A stretch of 64,000 nucleotides of DNA from Brevibacterium sp. (GTDB lineage Bacteria > Actinomycetota > Actinomycetes > Actinomycetales > Brevibacteriaceae): contig JAKDSA010000003.1 of NCBI GenBank assembly GCA_030457025.1, positions 1-64,000 on the forward strand, given 5' to 3'. Position 1 is the stretch's first letter, and each line of letters begins with the position of its first letter. Positions 29,952-40,950 of this stretch are shown here, piece after piece. The notes under the pieces are model-generated. The model was not told the DNA's origin, did no database searches, and was given only the letters and a program-made list of their open reading frames with translations. The position numbers and the translations under genes were made by a program.

Positions 29952-31586
29952 ATGGCGGAACTGACAATTCGCCCGGAGGAGATCCGGGACGCTCTTGGGA
30001 AGTTCGTTGAGTCGTACAACCCCGAGAGCTCGGTAAAGTCCGAAGTCGGCAAGGTCGTCACCGCTGGTGACGGAATTGCCCACGTTTCGGGTCTGCCGGG
30101 CACGATGGCCAACGAACTCCTCCGGTTCGAAGACGGCACTTTGGGCTTGGCACAGAACCTGGACGAGCGCGAGATCGGCGTCGTCGTCCTCGGAGAGTTC
30201 TCCGGGGTCGCGGAGGAGCAGAACGTCTACCGAACCGGTGAAGTTCTCTCCATTCCCGTCGGTGACGGATACCTCGGACGCGTGGTCGATCCACTGGGTC
30301 AGCCGGTCGACGGCCTCGGTGAAATCGAGACCGTCGGTCAGCGTGAGCTCGAGCTCCAAGCCGCAGGTGTGATGGATCGCCAGGAGGTGCGCGAGCCTCT
30401 TCAGACCGGTTACAAGAGCATCGACGCGATGATCCCGGTTGGTCGTGGTCAGCGTCAGCTCGTCATCGGCGACCGCAAGACGGGTAAGACCGCTCTGGCG
30501 ATCGACACGATCATCAACCAGAAGGCCAACTGGGAGACGGGCGACCCGAAGCAGCAGGTGCGCTGCATCTACGTCGCCGTCGGTCAGAAGGGTTCGACCA
30601 TCGCCGGTGTCCGCCGTTCGCTCGAAGAAGCGGGTGCCCTGGAATACACCACGATCGTGTCCTCTCCTGCCTCTGACCCTGCAGGCTTCAAATACCTTGC
30701 CCCGTACTCAGGTTCGGCGATCGGCCAGCACTGGATGTACGACGGCAAGCACGTCCTCATCGTGTTCGATGATCTCTCGAAACAGGCAGAGGCATACCGT
30801 GCTGTGTCGCTTCTGCTGCGTCGTCCGCCGGGCCGTGAAGCCTTCCCCGGTGACGTCTTCTACCTGCACTCGCGTCTGCTGGAACGTTGCGCGAAGCTCT
30901 CCGATGAGTTCGGCGGCGGTTCGATGACCGGATTGCCGATCATCGAAACCAAGGCGAATGATGTCGGTGCGTTCATTCCGACCAACGTGATCTCGATCAC
31001 CGACGGTCAGATATTCTTGCAGTCGGACCTCTTCAACGCGGGCCAGCGTCCAGCTGTCGACGTAGGTGTGTCAGTTTCCCGCGTCGGCGGCGCTGCTCAG
31101 ACGAAGGCACTCAAGAGTGTCTCCGGCACATTGAAGATCTCTCTGGCCCAGTATCGTTCTCTCGAGGCGTTCGCGATGTTCGCCTCCGACCTTGACGAAA
31201 CGACCAAGCGCGACCTGGCTCGTGGTGCACGCCTGACCGAGCTGCTCAAGCAGTCTCAGTTCACGCCGATGCCCTTCGAGAAGCAGACCGTGTCGATCTT
31301 CGCCGGTACTCATGGCTACCTGGATGAGATTCCCGTGTCGGACGTGCTCAAGTTCGAAACCGAGCTCCATGATCACATCGAGCGCAAGACCGGCGTCTTC
31401 ACGACCATTCGTGAAACGCTCAAGCTCGATGACGACACCTCGGCAGAGCTGGACAACGTCCTGGCCGAGTTCACCAAGAACTTCGTCAGCTCCGACTCCA
31501 GCGGATCCAGGGCCGGCAGCGAAGACACTGCCACCGCCTCGTCCGATGAGGTCGAGCAGGAGCAGATCGTTCGGCAGAAGCGTTGA
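29952..31586 (+). CDS. atpA: F-type ATP synthase subunit alpha
   Basis: This 544-aa subunit holds a non-catalytic nucleotide site. Walker A is GDRKTGKTA, and the family signature [14 protein letters not shown] is intact. The C-terminus carries a Ser/Glu-rich extension of about 35 residues beyond the conserved domain (from [10 protein letters not shown]), a feature also seen as an inhibitory tail in mycobacterial alpha, though the sequence here is not clearly homologous to that tail. It is preceded by AAAGGAAGCAGGGAAACC. Confidence 0.96.
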   Translation: MAELTIRPEEIRDALGKFVESYNPESSVKSEVGKVVTAGDGIAHVSGLPGTMANELLRFEDGTLGLAQNLDEREIGVVVLGEFSGVAEEQNVYRTGEVLSIPVGDGYLGRVVDPLGQPVDGLGEIETVGQRELELQAAGVMDRQEVREPLQTGYKSIDAMIPVGRGQRQLVIGDRKTGKTALAIDTIINQKANWETGDPKQQVRCIYVAVGQKGSTIAGVRRSLEEAGALEYTTIVSSPASDPAGFKYLAPYSGSAIGQHWMYDGKHVLIVFDDLSKQAEAYRAVSLLLRRPPGREAFPGDVFYLHSRLLERCAKLSDEFGGGSMTGLPIIETKANDVGAFIPTNVISITDGQIFLQSDLFNAGQRPAVDVGVSVSRVGGAAQTKALKSVSGTLKISLAQYRSLEAFAMFASDLDETTKRDLARGARLTELLKQSQFTPMPFEKQTVSIFAGTHGYLDEIPVSDVLKFETELHDHIERKTGVFTTIRETLKLDDDTSAELDNVLAEFTKNFVSSDSSGSRAGSEDTATASSDEVEQEQIVRQKR

Positions 31587-31617
31587 ATCTGATCCGTAAC
31601 AGCGAAAGGAAGAACTG

Positions 31618-32550
31618 ATGGGAGCCCAGCAGAGGGTCTTCAAGCAGAAGATCCGCTCCACTTCGTCCTTGAGGAAGATCTTCAAGGCCATGGAGCTCAT
31701 CGCTGCTTCACGGATTCAGAAGGCTATTGCACGTTCGCAGTCTGCCAGCCCATACGCCAACGCCCTGACCCGTGCGGTCTCGGCGGTGTCGAGTGAGTCC
31801 AACGTCGACCACGTGCTGACGACCGAGCCTGAGTCTGTCAGCCGATCCGCAGTGCTGGTGATCGGCCCGGACCGTGGATTCGCCGGTGCCTACTCGGCGA
31901 ACCTTCTGCGCGAAGCCGAGGAACTCATTCGGCTGCTGCGCAGCGAGGGCAAGGATGTTGCGCTCTTCACCGTCGGCGGTAAGGCTGAGAACTACTACAC
32001 CTTCCGCGATCGTGCGATCGAACAGTCCTGGACCGGCATCTCCGAGATGCCGACTCCTGAGAATGCTCGGGAGATCGGCGAAGCCCTCTTGCAGAGCTTC
32101 AACGCCGAATCCGCGGAGAACGGTGTGGATGAGATCTACATTGTGTTCACGAAGTTCGTCTCCAGCGTCAAGCATGATCCGGAATACCGGCGATTGCTTC
32201 CGCTCGAAGTCGTCGACGCGGACGAGGTCGCCTCCGGCGGCGCGTCCGAACCGGCGAAGGACCCGGCTGCGTTCCCTCTCTACGAGTTCGAACCCAGTGC
32301 CGAGGCCGTCTTGGACTCATTGCTGCCGCGCTACATCGACTCGCGGATTCTGTCCGCGCTGTTGAGCGCTTCGGCATCCGAACAGGCTTCGCGTCAGGCT
32401 GCGATGCACACCGCGACCGAAAATGCGGATGATCTCATCAAGACCTATACCCGGTTGGCCAACACGGCTCGCCAGGCGGAAATCACCCAGGAACTCACCG
32501 AGATCGTCGGTGGGGCCGATGCCCTCGCGGCATCGTCAGCCGGCGACTGA
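31618..32550 (+). CDS. atpG: F-type ATP synthase subunit gamma
   Basis: This 310-aa subunit is the central rotor shaft. The N-terminal helix ([21 protein letters not shown]) and the C-terminal helix ([20 protein letters not shown]) are the conserved coiled-coil ends. The insertion before the C-terminal helix (about residues 195-230, Asp/Glu/Ala-rich) is common in actinobacteria. AAAGGAAGAACTG precedes the ATG. Confidence 0.95.
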   Translation: MGAQQRVFKQKIRSTSSLRKIFKAMELIAASRIQKAIARSQSASPYANALTRAVSAVSSESNVDHVLTTEPESVSRSAVLVIGPDRGFAGAYSANLLREAEELIRLLRSEGKDVALFTVGGKAENYYTFRDRAIEQSWTGISEMPTPENAREIGEALLQSFNAESAENGVDEIYIVFTKFVSSVKHDPEYRRLLPLEVVDADEVASGGASEPAKDPAAFPLYEFEPSAEAVLDSLLPRYIDSRILSALLSASASEQASRQAAMHTATENADDLIKTYTRLANTARQAEITQELTEIVGGADALAASSAGD

Positions 32551-34026
<1,476 letters not shown>

Positions 34027-34029
34027 GCC

Positions 34030-34290
34030 ATGGCTGTCCTCGATGTGAACGTCGTAGCAGCCGACCAGCAGGTATGGGCCGGTGAAGCCAAGCGCGTCAT
34101 CGCCCGTACCTCGGACGGCGAAATCGGCATCCTCCCAGGCCACGAGCCTGTTCTGGGTGTCGTAGCCGATGGTGAAGCGCGTATTCTCACGACCTCTGAG
34201 GAGACCCTTCGGGTTCAGGCCGATGGTGGGTTCCTCTCTGTCGAGAACAATCGCGTCATCATTGCCGCTGATCAGGCCGAACTTCTCTGA
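34030..34290 (+). CDS. atpC: F-type ATP synthase subunit epsilon, short form
   Basis: This 86-aa protein contains only the N-terminal beta-sandwich domain of epsilon, with the conserved GEIGILPGHEPVLG. The C-terminal helical hairpin found in the 120-138 aa proteins of E. coli or Bacillus is absent; the frame ends ADQAELL. The stop is followed by normal sequence and by the DUF2550 gene, so I see no sign of a frameshift. Short epsilon subunits occur in several actinobacteria. Loss of the helical domain should remove epsilon-mediated inhibition of ATP hydrolysis. Confidence 0.93.
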   Translation: MAVLDVNVVAADQQVWAGEAKRVIARTSDGEIGILPGHEPVLGVVADGEARILTTSEETLRVQADGGFLSVENNRVIIAADQAELL

Positions 34291-34312
34291 TCCGTCAATT
34301 AAACTGGCAACC

Positions 34313-34780
34313 GTGAACCCTTCCGTCCTGCTGATCGTTCTGCTCTCGTTAGTGGGACTCGCACTTGCTCTGATCGTCGTCGTGACGATTCGGCGCAGGT
34401 CGATTTCGAAGCTGTCCGGTGCTTTTGACTGTTCCATCAACGTGGGCGAGGAATCCTCTTCTCGCCCACGTTGGCGTTTGGGTGTAGCAGTATTCTCAGT
34501 TGCGTCACTGGACTGGTACCCCGTATTCGCGCTCACTCGGCGCGCCGCAGTTCGACTGCCGCGCGCCGATCTCGATATTCTCGTCCGCCGCAAACCCACA
34601 TCCGGGGAACAGTACTCCGTGCTGCCAGATGCAGTGGTGGTGGACTGCTCCTACGGCAAGGCCGACGGCCGACCCCGTTCCGTATCACTGGCGATGGACA
34701 CCGAATCACTGTCCACGATGTCCTCCTGGTTGGAATCATCGCCCCCTGGATTCAACCCGACGATGGGAAGGTTCACCTGA
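34313..34780 (+). CDS. DUF2550-family membrane protein
   Basis: This 155-aa protein has one N-terminal helix ([21 protein letters not shown]), then a basic RRR stop-transfer. A cytoplasmic domain follows with [21 protein letters not shown], the pattern of the actinobacterial DUF2550 family, which sits between atpC and murA in this phylum. Its function is unknown. GTG start; the upstream part of the open frame overlaps atpC and is not used. The stop overlaps the murA start. Confidence 0.8.
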   Translation: MNPSVLLIVLLSLVGLALALIVVVTIRRRSISKLSGAFDCSINVGEESSSRPRWRLGVAVFSVASLDWYPVFALTRRAAVRLPRADLDILVRRKPTSGEQYSVLPDAVVVDCSYGKADGRPRSVSLAMDTESLSTMSSWLESSPPGFNPTMGRFT

Positions 34781-36093
34781 TGGATGTCTTTCGCTTGACC
34801 GGTCCGAGTCGACTGCTCGGCGAAGTCGAAATCAGGGGAGCGAAGAACAGTGTTCTCAAGCTGATGGCGGCCAGTCTGCTGGCCGTTGGGCGGACGACGA
34901 TCACCAACGTGCCCGCGATCCTCGATGTCCGAATCATGGCTCAGTTGCTCATCAGGCTCGGCTGCAGCGTCGACTATGATGCCGAACGAGGCTTCGTCAG
35001 CATTGACGTCCCGGCCGAGGTGGGCATCCAAGCCGACTACGAGCTGGTGCGCGCGATGCGGGCATCAATCTCCGTCCTCGGCCCACTCACCGCACGGATG
35101 CGGGCAGCACACGTAGCGCTGCCCGGCGGTGACGCGATCGGGTCCCGAGGCCTCGATATGCATCAGGCCGGTCTCGAGGCCCTCGGCGCAACGGTGCATC
35201 TGGACCATGGCTACTTCGTGGCGGAGGCCCCCAGCGGGCTTCGCGGAACGGAGATCATTCTTGAGTTCCCTTCGGTCGGTGCTACGGAGAACCTGGTCAT
35301 GGCCGCGACACTCGCCCATGGCGTGACGACGATCTCGAATGCGGCCAAGGAGCCGGAGATCGTCGACATCTGCACAATGCTCGTGGACATGGGCGCCCAG
35401 ATCAGCGGAATCGGCACGGCCGACATCACGATCACCGGGGTCAAGGAGCTCCGACCGGTCGACCATCGTACGGTGGGGGATCGGATCGCGGCTGGAACCT
35501 ACGCTTTCGGCGCTGCACTCTCCGGCGGCGATGTGACCGTCAAAGGCGTCGGCCTTGAGCTGATGCCCAACATCGGGATCAAACTGCGCGACTCCGGTGC
35601 CACGGTCGACGACCTCGGCGAGATCGAGCTGGGCGACGGCACGCACGGGGGAGGATTCCGCGTCATCGGTGCAGAGCGCCCACATGCGATTCGTGTCGCG
35701 ACGATGCCGTTTCCCGGTTTCCCCACAGATCTGCAGCCGTTCGTCATCGCCTTGAACTCCGTCTCGGACGGAGTCGGTCTGCTGTCGGAGAACCTGTTCG
35801 AAGCTCGCTGGAGATTCGTCCAGGAGATCGCTCGACTGGGGGCGAAGGTTCGGATTGACGGCAACCATGCCCTGATCACCGGCAGCGACAGCCTGTCCGG
35901 CGCCGAGGTGGAAGCCTCGGATATCCGTGCCGGTGCCGGCCTGGTGATGGCGGGCCTGCGCGCCGCCGGCGTCACGGAAGTCTCCGGCATCGACCACATC
36001 GAGCGCGGCTACGAGAATTTCGTGCGCAATCTGCGCGGTCTCGGGGCCAGCATCGAACGCGTCGAGAAAGCCGACGTCCTCAGCTTCGAATAG
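34780..36093 (+). CDS. murA: UDP-N-acetylglucosamine 1-carboxyvinyltransferase, Asp-type
   Basis: This 437-aa enzyme adds enolpyruvate to UDP-GlcNAc in the first step of peptidoglycan synthesis. The catalytic Lys22 is in RGAKNS. The loop that normally carries the catalytic Cys reads PGGDAIG, with Asp at residue 118. The same Cys-to-Asp change is found in Mycobacterium tuberculosis and Chlamydia, where it makes the enzyme insensitive to fosfomycin. The following RGLDMH corresponds to the usual RPVDLH. The start at 34780 overlaps the DUF2550 stop; an upstream open frame overlaps that gene and is a shadow. The gene is convergent with nucS. Confidence 0.94.
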   Translation: MDVFRLTGPSRLLGEVEIRGAKNSVLKLMAASLLAVGRTTITNVPAILDVRIMAQLLIRLGCSVDYDAERGFVSIDVPAEVGIQADYELVRAMRASISVLGPLTARMRAAHVALPGGDAIGSRGLDMHQAGLEALGATVHLDHGYFVAEAPSGLRGTEIILEFPSVGATENLVMAATLAHGVTTISNAAKEPEIVDICTMLVDMGAQISGIGTADITITGVKELRPVDHRTVGDRIAAGTYAFGAALSGGDVTVKGVGLELMPNIGIKLRDSGATVDDLGEIELGDGTHGGGFRVIGAERPHAIRVATMPFPGFPTDLQPFVIALNSVSDGVGLLSENLFEARWRFVQEIARLGAKVRIDGNHALITGSDSLSGAEVEASDIRAGAGLVMAGLRAAGVTEVSGIDHIERGYENFVRNLRGLGASIERVEKADVLSFE

Positions 36094-36096
36094 GAC

Positions 36097-36792
36097 TCAG
36101 AACAGGCGCGAACCGGGATCGTCCATACCGCGCAGCGCGTCGTAGTCGAGCACGACACAGCGGATGCCACGATCTTCAGCCAGGGTCCGTGCCTGAGGCT
36201 TGATCTCCTGAGCAGCGAAGACTCCCTCTACCGGTGTGAGCAGCGGGTCCCGGTTCATCAGTTCCAGATACCTCGTCAGCTGTTCGACACCGTCGATGTC
36301 GCCCCGACGCTTGATCTCGACGGCCACCGACTTGTGGCCGTGGTCCCGGGCGAGGATGTCAACGGGCCCGATGGCCGTCATGAATTCGCGCCGAACCAGG
36401 CTGTAGCCGTCTCCGAGAGTCTCAATGTGCTCGGCCAGCAGCTCCTGCAGGTGAGCTTCCACGCCGTCCTTGACCAGTCCCGGGTCGATGCCGAACTCAT
36501 GCTGGTCATCGGCGACCACCTCGGCGATGGAGATGACGAGCTTGTCACCGGTCTTGGCTTGTGACACCGTCCAGAGCTCGGTCAGACCCGCTTCTGCCTG
36601 CTCCTGACTCGGATCAGTGACTTTGATCGAGCATGGGGGAGTCATCCAGTTCAGGGGTTTGTACGAGCCACCATCCGAATGGATGAGGATCGAGCCGTCG
36701 GCTTTGAGCATGATGAGACGGGTGGCCATGGGCAGATGGGCGGTCAGACGACCAGCATAATCAACGGAGCACTTAGCAATGACGAGACGCAC
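36097..36792 (-). CDS. nucS: Mismatch-specific endonuclease NucS
   Basis: This 231-aa protein (EndoMS/NucS) cuts both strands at mismatches and replaces MutS/MutL in Actinomycetota. The N-terminal domain carries [20 protein letters not shown] and [10 protein letters not shown]. The C-terminal RecB-like nuclease has GPVDILARD and [10 protein letters not shown], with the metal-binding Asp, Glu and Lys. I choose GTG at 36792, giving the usual N-terminus MRLVIAKC. A TAGGGT hexamer ends seven bases before it, which fits a leaderless transcript. A GTG three codons earlier overlaps that hexamer. The motif PIP-box-like end is not obvious; the tail reads DDPGSRLF. Confidence 0.92.
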   Translation of the reverse strand: MRLVIAKCSVDYAGRLTAHLPMATRLIMLKADGSILIHSDGGSYKPLNWMTPPCSIKVTDPSQEQAEAGLTELWTVSQAKTGDKLVISIAEVVADDQHEFGIDPGLVKDGVEAHLQELLAEHIETLGDGYSLVRREFMTAIGPVDILARDHGHKSVAVEIKRRGDIDGVEQLTRYLELMNRDPLLTPVEGVFAAQEIKPQARTLAEDRGIRCVVLDYDALRGMDDPGSRLF

Positions 36793-36822
36793 GGGTTTCA
36801 CCCTACGTGAGACAATGGGCAG

Positions 36823-37128
36823 ATGCCACGATCTACCTCCTCGCGTCGCAAGAACAAATGGCAGCAGTCCTCACGAGCCCCACGAGATCTCTCAGACTCC
36901 GTCAACGGGTTGCGCAGAAGCCGAGATCTGTCTGACGGAACGTGGTCGGTGCAGAATGTCGCCGGCAACTCCCAGGGAAGAATCTATGTCTGTCCCGGGT
37001 GCGGACAGGACGTGGCATCGTCGACGCCGCACATCGTGGCCTGGAGGCAGACGGCTGGTCATGGCACGGAGATCGGGGTGGAATCCCGTCGGCACTGGCA
37101 TACGAGATGTTTCCAGCGATTCCGGTGA
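36823..37128 (+). CDS. Small actinobacterial protein with a zinc-ribbon-like CPGC...HWHxxC motif
   Basis: This 101-aa protein begins with a Ser/Arg/Lys-rich tail. It then has [15 protein letters not shown] and ends in [13 protein letters not shown]. The CPGC pair and the later His/Cys residues suggest a single zinc site. Similar short genes sit beside nucS in many actinobacteria and are often labelled ATP/GTP-binding without evidence. Only about 30 bp separate its ATG from the nucS start, in opposite directions. A GACAAT hexamer ends six bases before the ATG, so it may be leaderless. Function unknown. Confidence 0.75.
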   Translation: MPRSTSSRRKNKWQQSSRAPRDLSDSVNGLRRSRDLSDGTWSVQNVAGNSQGRIYVCPGCGQDVASSTPHIVAWRQTAGHGTEIGVESRRHWHTRCFQRFR

Positions 37129-37163
37129 CAGCCTCGGATATCGGCTCACCCGATATCGGATGA

Positions 37164-37200
37164 GAGCAGGGGCCAGTTCATTGTGAACTGGCCCCTGCTC
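37164..37200. terminator. Bidirectional terminator hairpin between convergent genes
   Basis: A perfect 17-bp stem, GAGCAGGGGCCAGTTCA and its complement, closes on a TTG loop. It lies between the zinc-ribbon-like gene (+) and the coiled-coil gene (-). There is no U-tract on either side. Confidence 0.8.
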
Positions 37201-37230
37201 AATCGTGCGGGCTGGCGAAGAGTGCAGTCC

Positions 37231-38805
37231 TCAGCGCAGCGAGTTCTTCGACCGCGACGCCTTGGTGTCCTTGCCCTTCGCCCCGGATACCTGAGCGTCG
37301 ATGGCTATCGTGTCTGCATCGGTGGCTCCGTTGGGCAGATCCGAGTCCTGATCGACATCCTCGTCGCCTGCTTTGACGCCTTCATCGGTCTCGGACGGCA
37401 CTGCTTCACCCGCGACACCCTCGTCGGAGGTCTCCGATGACTCAGATGTCTGCGAAGCGTCGGTGGAAGCCGAGGAATCGGCAGTGTCGGCTGGGCTGGC
37501 CGCATCCGTCGAACCGGCATCCGCATCGTCGGCGGCGATGTCATCAGCGTCATCGGCTTCCTCGGGGTCCTCCGCGAGAAGGTCGGCGAGTTCCTGCTCA
37601 TCGGCGATCTGTTCGGTGGCGTGGGATGCGGACTCTGCCTTGTCGGGGTCGACGGGTTCGCCGCTCATCACACCGGGCATGGCGAACAGCGAACGAAGCT
37701 GATCGAGCTGGGCGGTGATCGTCTTGCGCTGCTTGGTCAACAGGTCGACCTGAGACTGAGCCGATGCCACGTTGCGTTTGGCTTCGGCCGCGGACTCCTC
37801 GATCGTGGCCTCGGCTGTCGCTCTGGCTTCGCCGATGAGGGTTTGTGCCCGAGTCTTGCCGTCGGCAATGATGTCGTCAGCCTTCTTCACCGCATCCGAG
37901 CGGGTCGTCTCTGCCCGCTCTGCGGCTTCCTTGGCCTCAGCATCAGCCTTCGCAGCACGTGCCTGGGCCTCGTCGATGAGCTTCTTATTCTCAATCTGGG
38001 CGGAGTCGTAGCGCTTCTTGCGTTCGGTCTCTGCCGCTTGGCGCTGACCAGCCAGCTCGACATCAAGTTCGTCGGCAGCCTTCTTCGATGCTTCGTCGCG
38101 AGCCTTGGCTGCGGCAAGAAGTTCCTCGGCCTGTGCCTGCGCGGTGCTGATCGACTCATCGGCCTGAGTCTTGGCCTCGGCCCGCAGATCGGCAGCCTGC
38201 TTCTCAGAGGTGGCCTTGAGCTCGGCGAGCTCGTGCTCAAGACTCTCGCGGGCTTCCTTCGTGGCCGCCTCGTTGGCTTCTTTGGCCTGGTTGTGCTCAC
38301 GTTCCGCGGTCGCCTTGAGCTCAGCGGCACGCTTCTCGGCGGCCTTGACGGTCTCGTCGGCGCGCATCTCGGCAGAACTGATGATCGCATCGGCTTCGGA
38401 TCGGGCATTGGACAGAGTGTCGTTGCTCTCTGTGTGCATGCGGGCGCGGGCAGACGCGGCTTCGGCTCGAGCCTTGTTGCGGATGGTCTCCGCATCGGAG
38501 TTCGCCTGGGAGAGGGTTTCACGCGCCTGGGACTCGGCGATTTTGAGCAGATGGTCGATGCGGCTTCCCGGAGGGCCGGCTGCCTCGGCGCTGTCATTGG
38601 CAGCCTTCTTCAGCTGAGCCTTCGATTCGGAGAGTTCGCCAGCGATCTGAAGCTTCGCGCGGTCGGCGTTGATGACCTGACTACGCGCATCGGAGAGGGC
38701 CTTACGGACGGACTCGACCTCGGTCCGCAGCTGCTGCAGGCGAGAATCTACTTCACTTTTTTCGTAGCCGCGCATCGCTGTGCGGAATTCTTCCGTGGGC
38801 GTCAC
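37231..38805 (-). CDS. Long coiled-coil protein with DivIVA-like N-terminus and acidic tail
   Basis: This 524-aa protein begins TPTEEFRTAMRGYEKSEVDS, resembling the DivIVA N-terminal motif (FxxxxRGYxxxEVD). An almost unbroken Ala/Glu/Lys/Arg coiled coil (residues about 25-385) follows. An Asp/Ser/Thr-rich acidic tail ends in a short basic KGKDTKASRSKNSLR. This is the pattern of polar-growth scaffold proteins such as Wag31, Scy and FilP in actinobacteria, though it is longer than DivIVA. I choose GTG at 38805 because CAGGAG lies nine bases upstream; an earlier TTG is possible. A cytoskeletal or polarity role is inferred. Confidence 0.8.
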   Translation of the reverse strand: MTPTEEFRTAMRGYEKSEVDSRLQQLRTEVESVRKALSDARSQVINADRAKLQIAGELSESKAQLKKAANDSAEAAGPPGSRIDHLLKIAESQARETLSQANSDAETIRNKARAEAASARARMHTESNDTLSNARSEADAIISSAEMRADETVKAAEKRAAELKATAEREHNQAKEANEAATKEARESLEHELAELKATSEKQAADLRAEAKTQADESISTAQAQAEELLAAAKARDEASKKAADELDVELAGQRQAAETERKKRYDSAQIENKKLIDEAQARAAKADAEAKEAAERAETTRSDAVKKADDIIADGKTRAQTLIGEARATAEATIEESAAEAKRNVASAQSQVDLLTKQRKTITAQLDQLRSLFAMPGVMSGEPVDPDKAESASHATEQIADEQELADLLAEDPEEADDADDIAADDADAGSTDAASPADTADSSASTDASQTSESSETSDEGVAGEAVPSETDEGVKAGDEDVDQDSDLPNGATDADTIAIDAQVSGAKGKDTKASRSKNSLR

Positions 38806-38912
38806 TGAAGTGGACTCCTGTCGTGTCAAGGGATGTGGTCAAATCGTCCACCCCCTACTGTAACGGACGCACTATGAGTGTTGGGTGCGAATATTCAAGT
38901 GTGGACTCGTCC

Positions 38913-38940
38913 TGTCACGATGTGACACGGGCCCCGTGAC
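38913..38940 (+). promoter_or_regulatory. Overlapping palindromes upstream of the thiolase gene, candidate operator
   Basis: TGTCAC-GAT-GTGACA (38913-38927) is a perfect 15-bp palindrome. It overlaps CACGGG-C-CCCGTG (38926-38938), and GTCACG...CGTGAC flanks both. A TATCCT at 38962 could be the -10 of the thiolase promoter. This looks like a TetR- or GntR-type operator; the regulator is unknown and not encoded in the window. Confidence 0.45.
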
Positions 38941-39033
38941 CGAGGCCACAGACGGCTGGACTATCCTTGGGGCAGACAGCACTTCATCGACCTCCCCGCG
39001 CCCGAGCGGGGTTCGAATACCTGAGGAGGAAAT

Positions 39034-40224
39034 ATGGCTGAAGCAGTGATCGTTGCGGGTGCCCGCACACCGTTCGGACGTCTGCAGGGAGGGCTGTCGT
39101 CGCTGACAGCTGTGCAGCTGGGTGGCAAGGCGATTGCCGGTGCGCTTGGACGTGCCGGCATCACAGGCGAGGACGTCGAGTACGTCATTATGGGACAGGT
39201 GCTGCAGGCGGGACTCGGTCAGGGACCTGCGAGGCAGGCCGCTGTCGAAGCCGGCATCCCGATGCGAGTGCCCGGTGTGACCGTGAACAAGCTCTGCCTG
39301 TCAGGCATCAACGCGATCACTCAGGCCGCCCAGCTGGTGCGGGCAGGGGAATACGACGTTGTCGTCGCCGGCGGCCAGGAGTCGATGAGTCTGGCCCCCC
39401 ACCTGCTGGAGAAGTCGCGTTCGGGCTACAAGTACGGTGACGTCGTGGTCAAGGACCACATGGACTATGACGGCCTCTGGGATGCTTTCACCGACCAGGC
39501 GATGGGCGGTCTGACTGAGGAAGCCAACGCTGGTGACTTCGAATTCACCCGCGAGGACCAGGACGCTTTCGCAGCTCGTTCGCATCAGCGTGCGGCCCAG
39601 GCATGGGAGTCCGGCGCGTTCGGCGATGAAGTCGAAGCCGTCACCATCTCCGGACGCAAGGGCGACGTGACCGTGTCCACCGATGAGGGCATGCGCGCAG
39701 AGACCACACCTGAGTCGATGTCCAAACTCCGGCCCGCCTTCCGCAAGGACGGCACGATCACGGCCGGCAACGCCTCGCAGATCTCCGACGGAGCATGCGC
39801 AGTCGTTGTCATGTCGCGTGAGAAGGCCGAGGCACTTGGTGTGCCGATCCTTGCTGAGATCCGGTCGCACGGGTGGACAGCAGGCCCCGACTCCACACTC
39901 CAGCATCAGCCCTCACAGGCGATCCAGGCGGCTGCTGAGAAGGAAGGTGTCGAAGCTGATTCCTTCGACCTCTACGAGATCAATGAAGCCTTCGCGGCAG
40001 TTGGTCTCGCCAGCACGAAAGACCTGGGGGTCGACCCTGACAAGGTCAACGTCAATGGTGGCGCGGTCGCCCTTGGCCATCCGATCGGAGCATCGGGAGC
40101 ACGCATCGTGCTGACCCTGGCGCTCGAGCTCCAGCGCCGAGGCGGTGGCACGGGTGTCGCCGCGCTCTGCGGTGGAGGCGGCCAGGGTGACTCGCTCATC
40201 GTGTCCGTGCCCGGGCAGAACTGA
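39034..40224 (+). CDS. Acetyl-CoA C-acetyltransferase (thiolase)
   Basis: This 396-aa thiolase condenses two acetyl-CoA or cleaves 3-ketoacyl-CoA. The acylated Cys is in [12 protein letters not shown], the catalytic His in [20 protein letters not shown] is present, and the second Cys is in [11 protein letters not shown] strong GAGGAGGAAAT ribosome binding site precedes the ATG. Length and motifs favour the biosynthetic acetoacetyl-CoA thiolase rather than FadA, but the substrate cannot be settled from sequence. The next gene follows 23 bp later. Confidence 0.93.
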   Translation: MAEAVIVAGARTPFGRLQGGLSSLTAVQLGGKAIAGALGRAGITGEDVEYVIMGQVLQAGLGQGPARQAAVEAGIPMRVPGVTVNKLCLSGINAITQAAQLVRAGEYDVVVAGGQESMSLAPHLLEKSRSGYKYGDVVVKDHMDYDGLWDAFTDQAMGGLTEEANAGDFEFTREDQDAFAARSHQRAAQAWESGAFGDEVEAVTISGRKGDVTVSTDEGMRAETTPESMSKLRPAFRKDGTITAGNASQISDGACAVVVMSREKAEALGVPILAEIRSHGWTAGPDSTLQHQPSQAIQAAAEKEGVEADSFDLYEINEAFAAVGLASTKDLGVDPDKVNVNGGAVALGHPIGASGARIVLTLALELQRRGGGTGVAALCGGGGQGDSLIVSVPGQN

Positions 40225-40247
40225 AACTGATCTGAAAGGAGAACACC

Positions 40248-40562
40248 ATGCTCGTCGCATTCTCCATCGCCCCCAGCGGCGGTGACAACACGGACGCATC
40301 GGTCCACGACGCGGTTGCGGCTGCCGTGGAGGTGGTCCGACGGTCCGGGTTGCCGCATCGAACTGATTCGATGTTCACCACGATCGAAGGCGAATGGGAC
40401 GAGGTGTTCGCTGTGGTCAAAGAGGCCACCGATGTCGTCGGTGAGTTCGGTCCACGAGTGGCGCTGGTGCTCAAGGCCGATATCCGCCCCGGTTACACGG
40501 GTGAGATCGATGGCAAGCTCGAACGTCTGGAGACAGCCATCGACGCGCGTGGTGAGGACTGA
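40248..40562 (+). CDS. Thiamine-binding UPF0045 (MTH1187/YkoF-like) protein
   Basis: This 104-aa protein has the ferredoxin-like fold of the MTH1187/UPF0045 family, with the start MLVAFSIAPSG and GLPHRTDSMFTTIEGEWDEV. Family members bind thiamine or hydroxymethylpyrimidine in a cytosolic homotetramer. An AAAGGAGAACACC site precedes the ATG. It is probably co-transcribed with the thiolase gene. Confidence 0.88.
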   Translation: MLVAFSIAPSGGDNTDASVHDAVAAAVEVVRRSGLPHRTDSMFTTIEGEWDEVFAVVKEATDVVGEFGPRVALVLKADIRPGYTGEIDGKLERLETAIDARGED

Positions 40563-40691
40563 TCAGAAGCCAGGGCCAGGGCTGATCGGTACCGGCCGGT
40601 AAGTTGGGTTCGGATGAAATCTTCGGGCAATTCCTGGTGACGCGGGTCTCATTCGGGTTTACTCTTTTGTGAAGGAAGAAGGAGATGAACA

Positions 40692-40898
40692 ATGAATGGT
40701 TCCACGTATTTCACTACAGCCACCGCACTGACGATGGTGGCCCTGCTTGGTTTCATGGCCGCCGGATTCTTTCCGGTGATAGTCGACTTCGCCTTCGCCA
40801 TCGAAGCAGTGGCCGTCATCCTGGCACTGATCGGGCTTGTGATGGTCGCATTCGTGACCGTGCGGAAGTCGCTGGAGCGTGTCGCCCGCCAGTACTGA
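40692..40898 (+). CDS. Small two-helix membrane protein
   Basis: This 68-aa protein has two hydrophobic helices (residues about 10-30 and 33-57) and a short basic C-terminus (VRKSLERVARQY). A GAAGGAG site lies six bases before the ATG, which supports this frame over an overlapping ATG in another frame seven bases earlier. I do not recognise it. A long stem-loop follows about 50 bp downstream. Confidence 0.6.
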   Translation: MNGSTYFTTATALTMVALLGFMAAGFFPVIVDFAFAIEAVAVILALIGLVMVAFVTVRKSLERVARQY

Positions 40899-40950
40899 CC
40901 CACACGTCGATCACCCGGTGATGCGCGATTCGAGGTTCTGCCTGATCACA

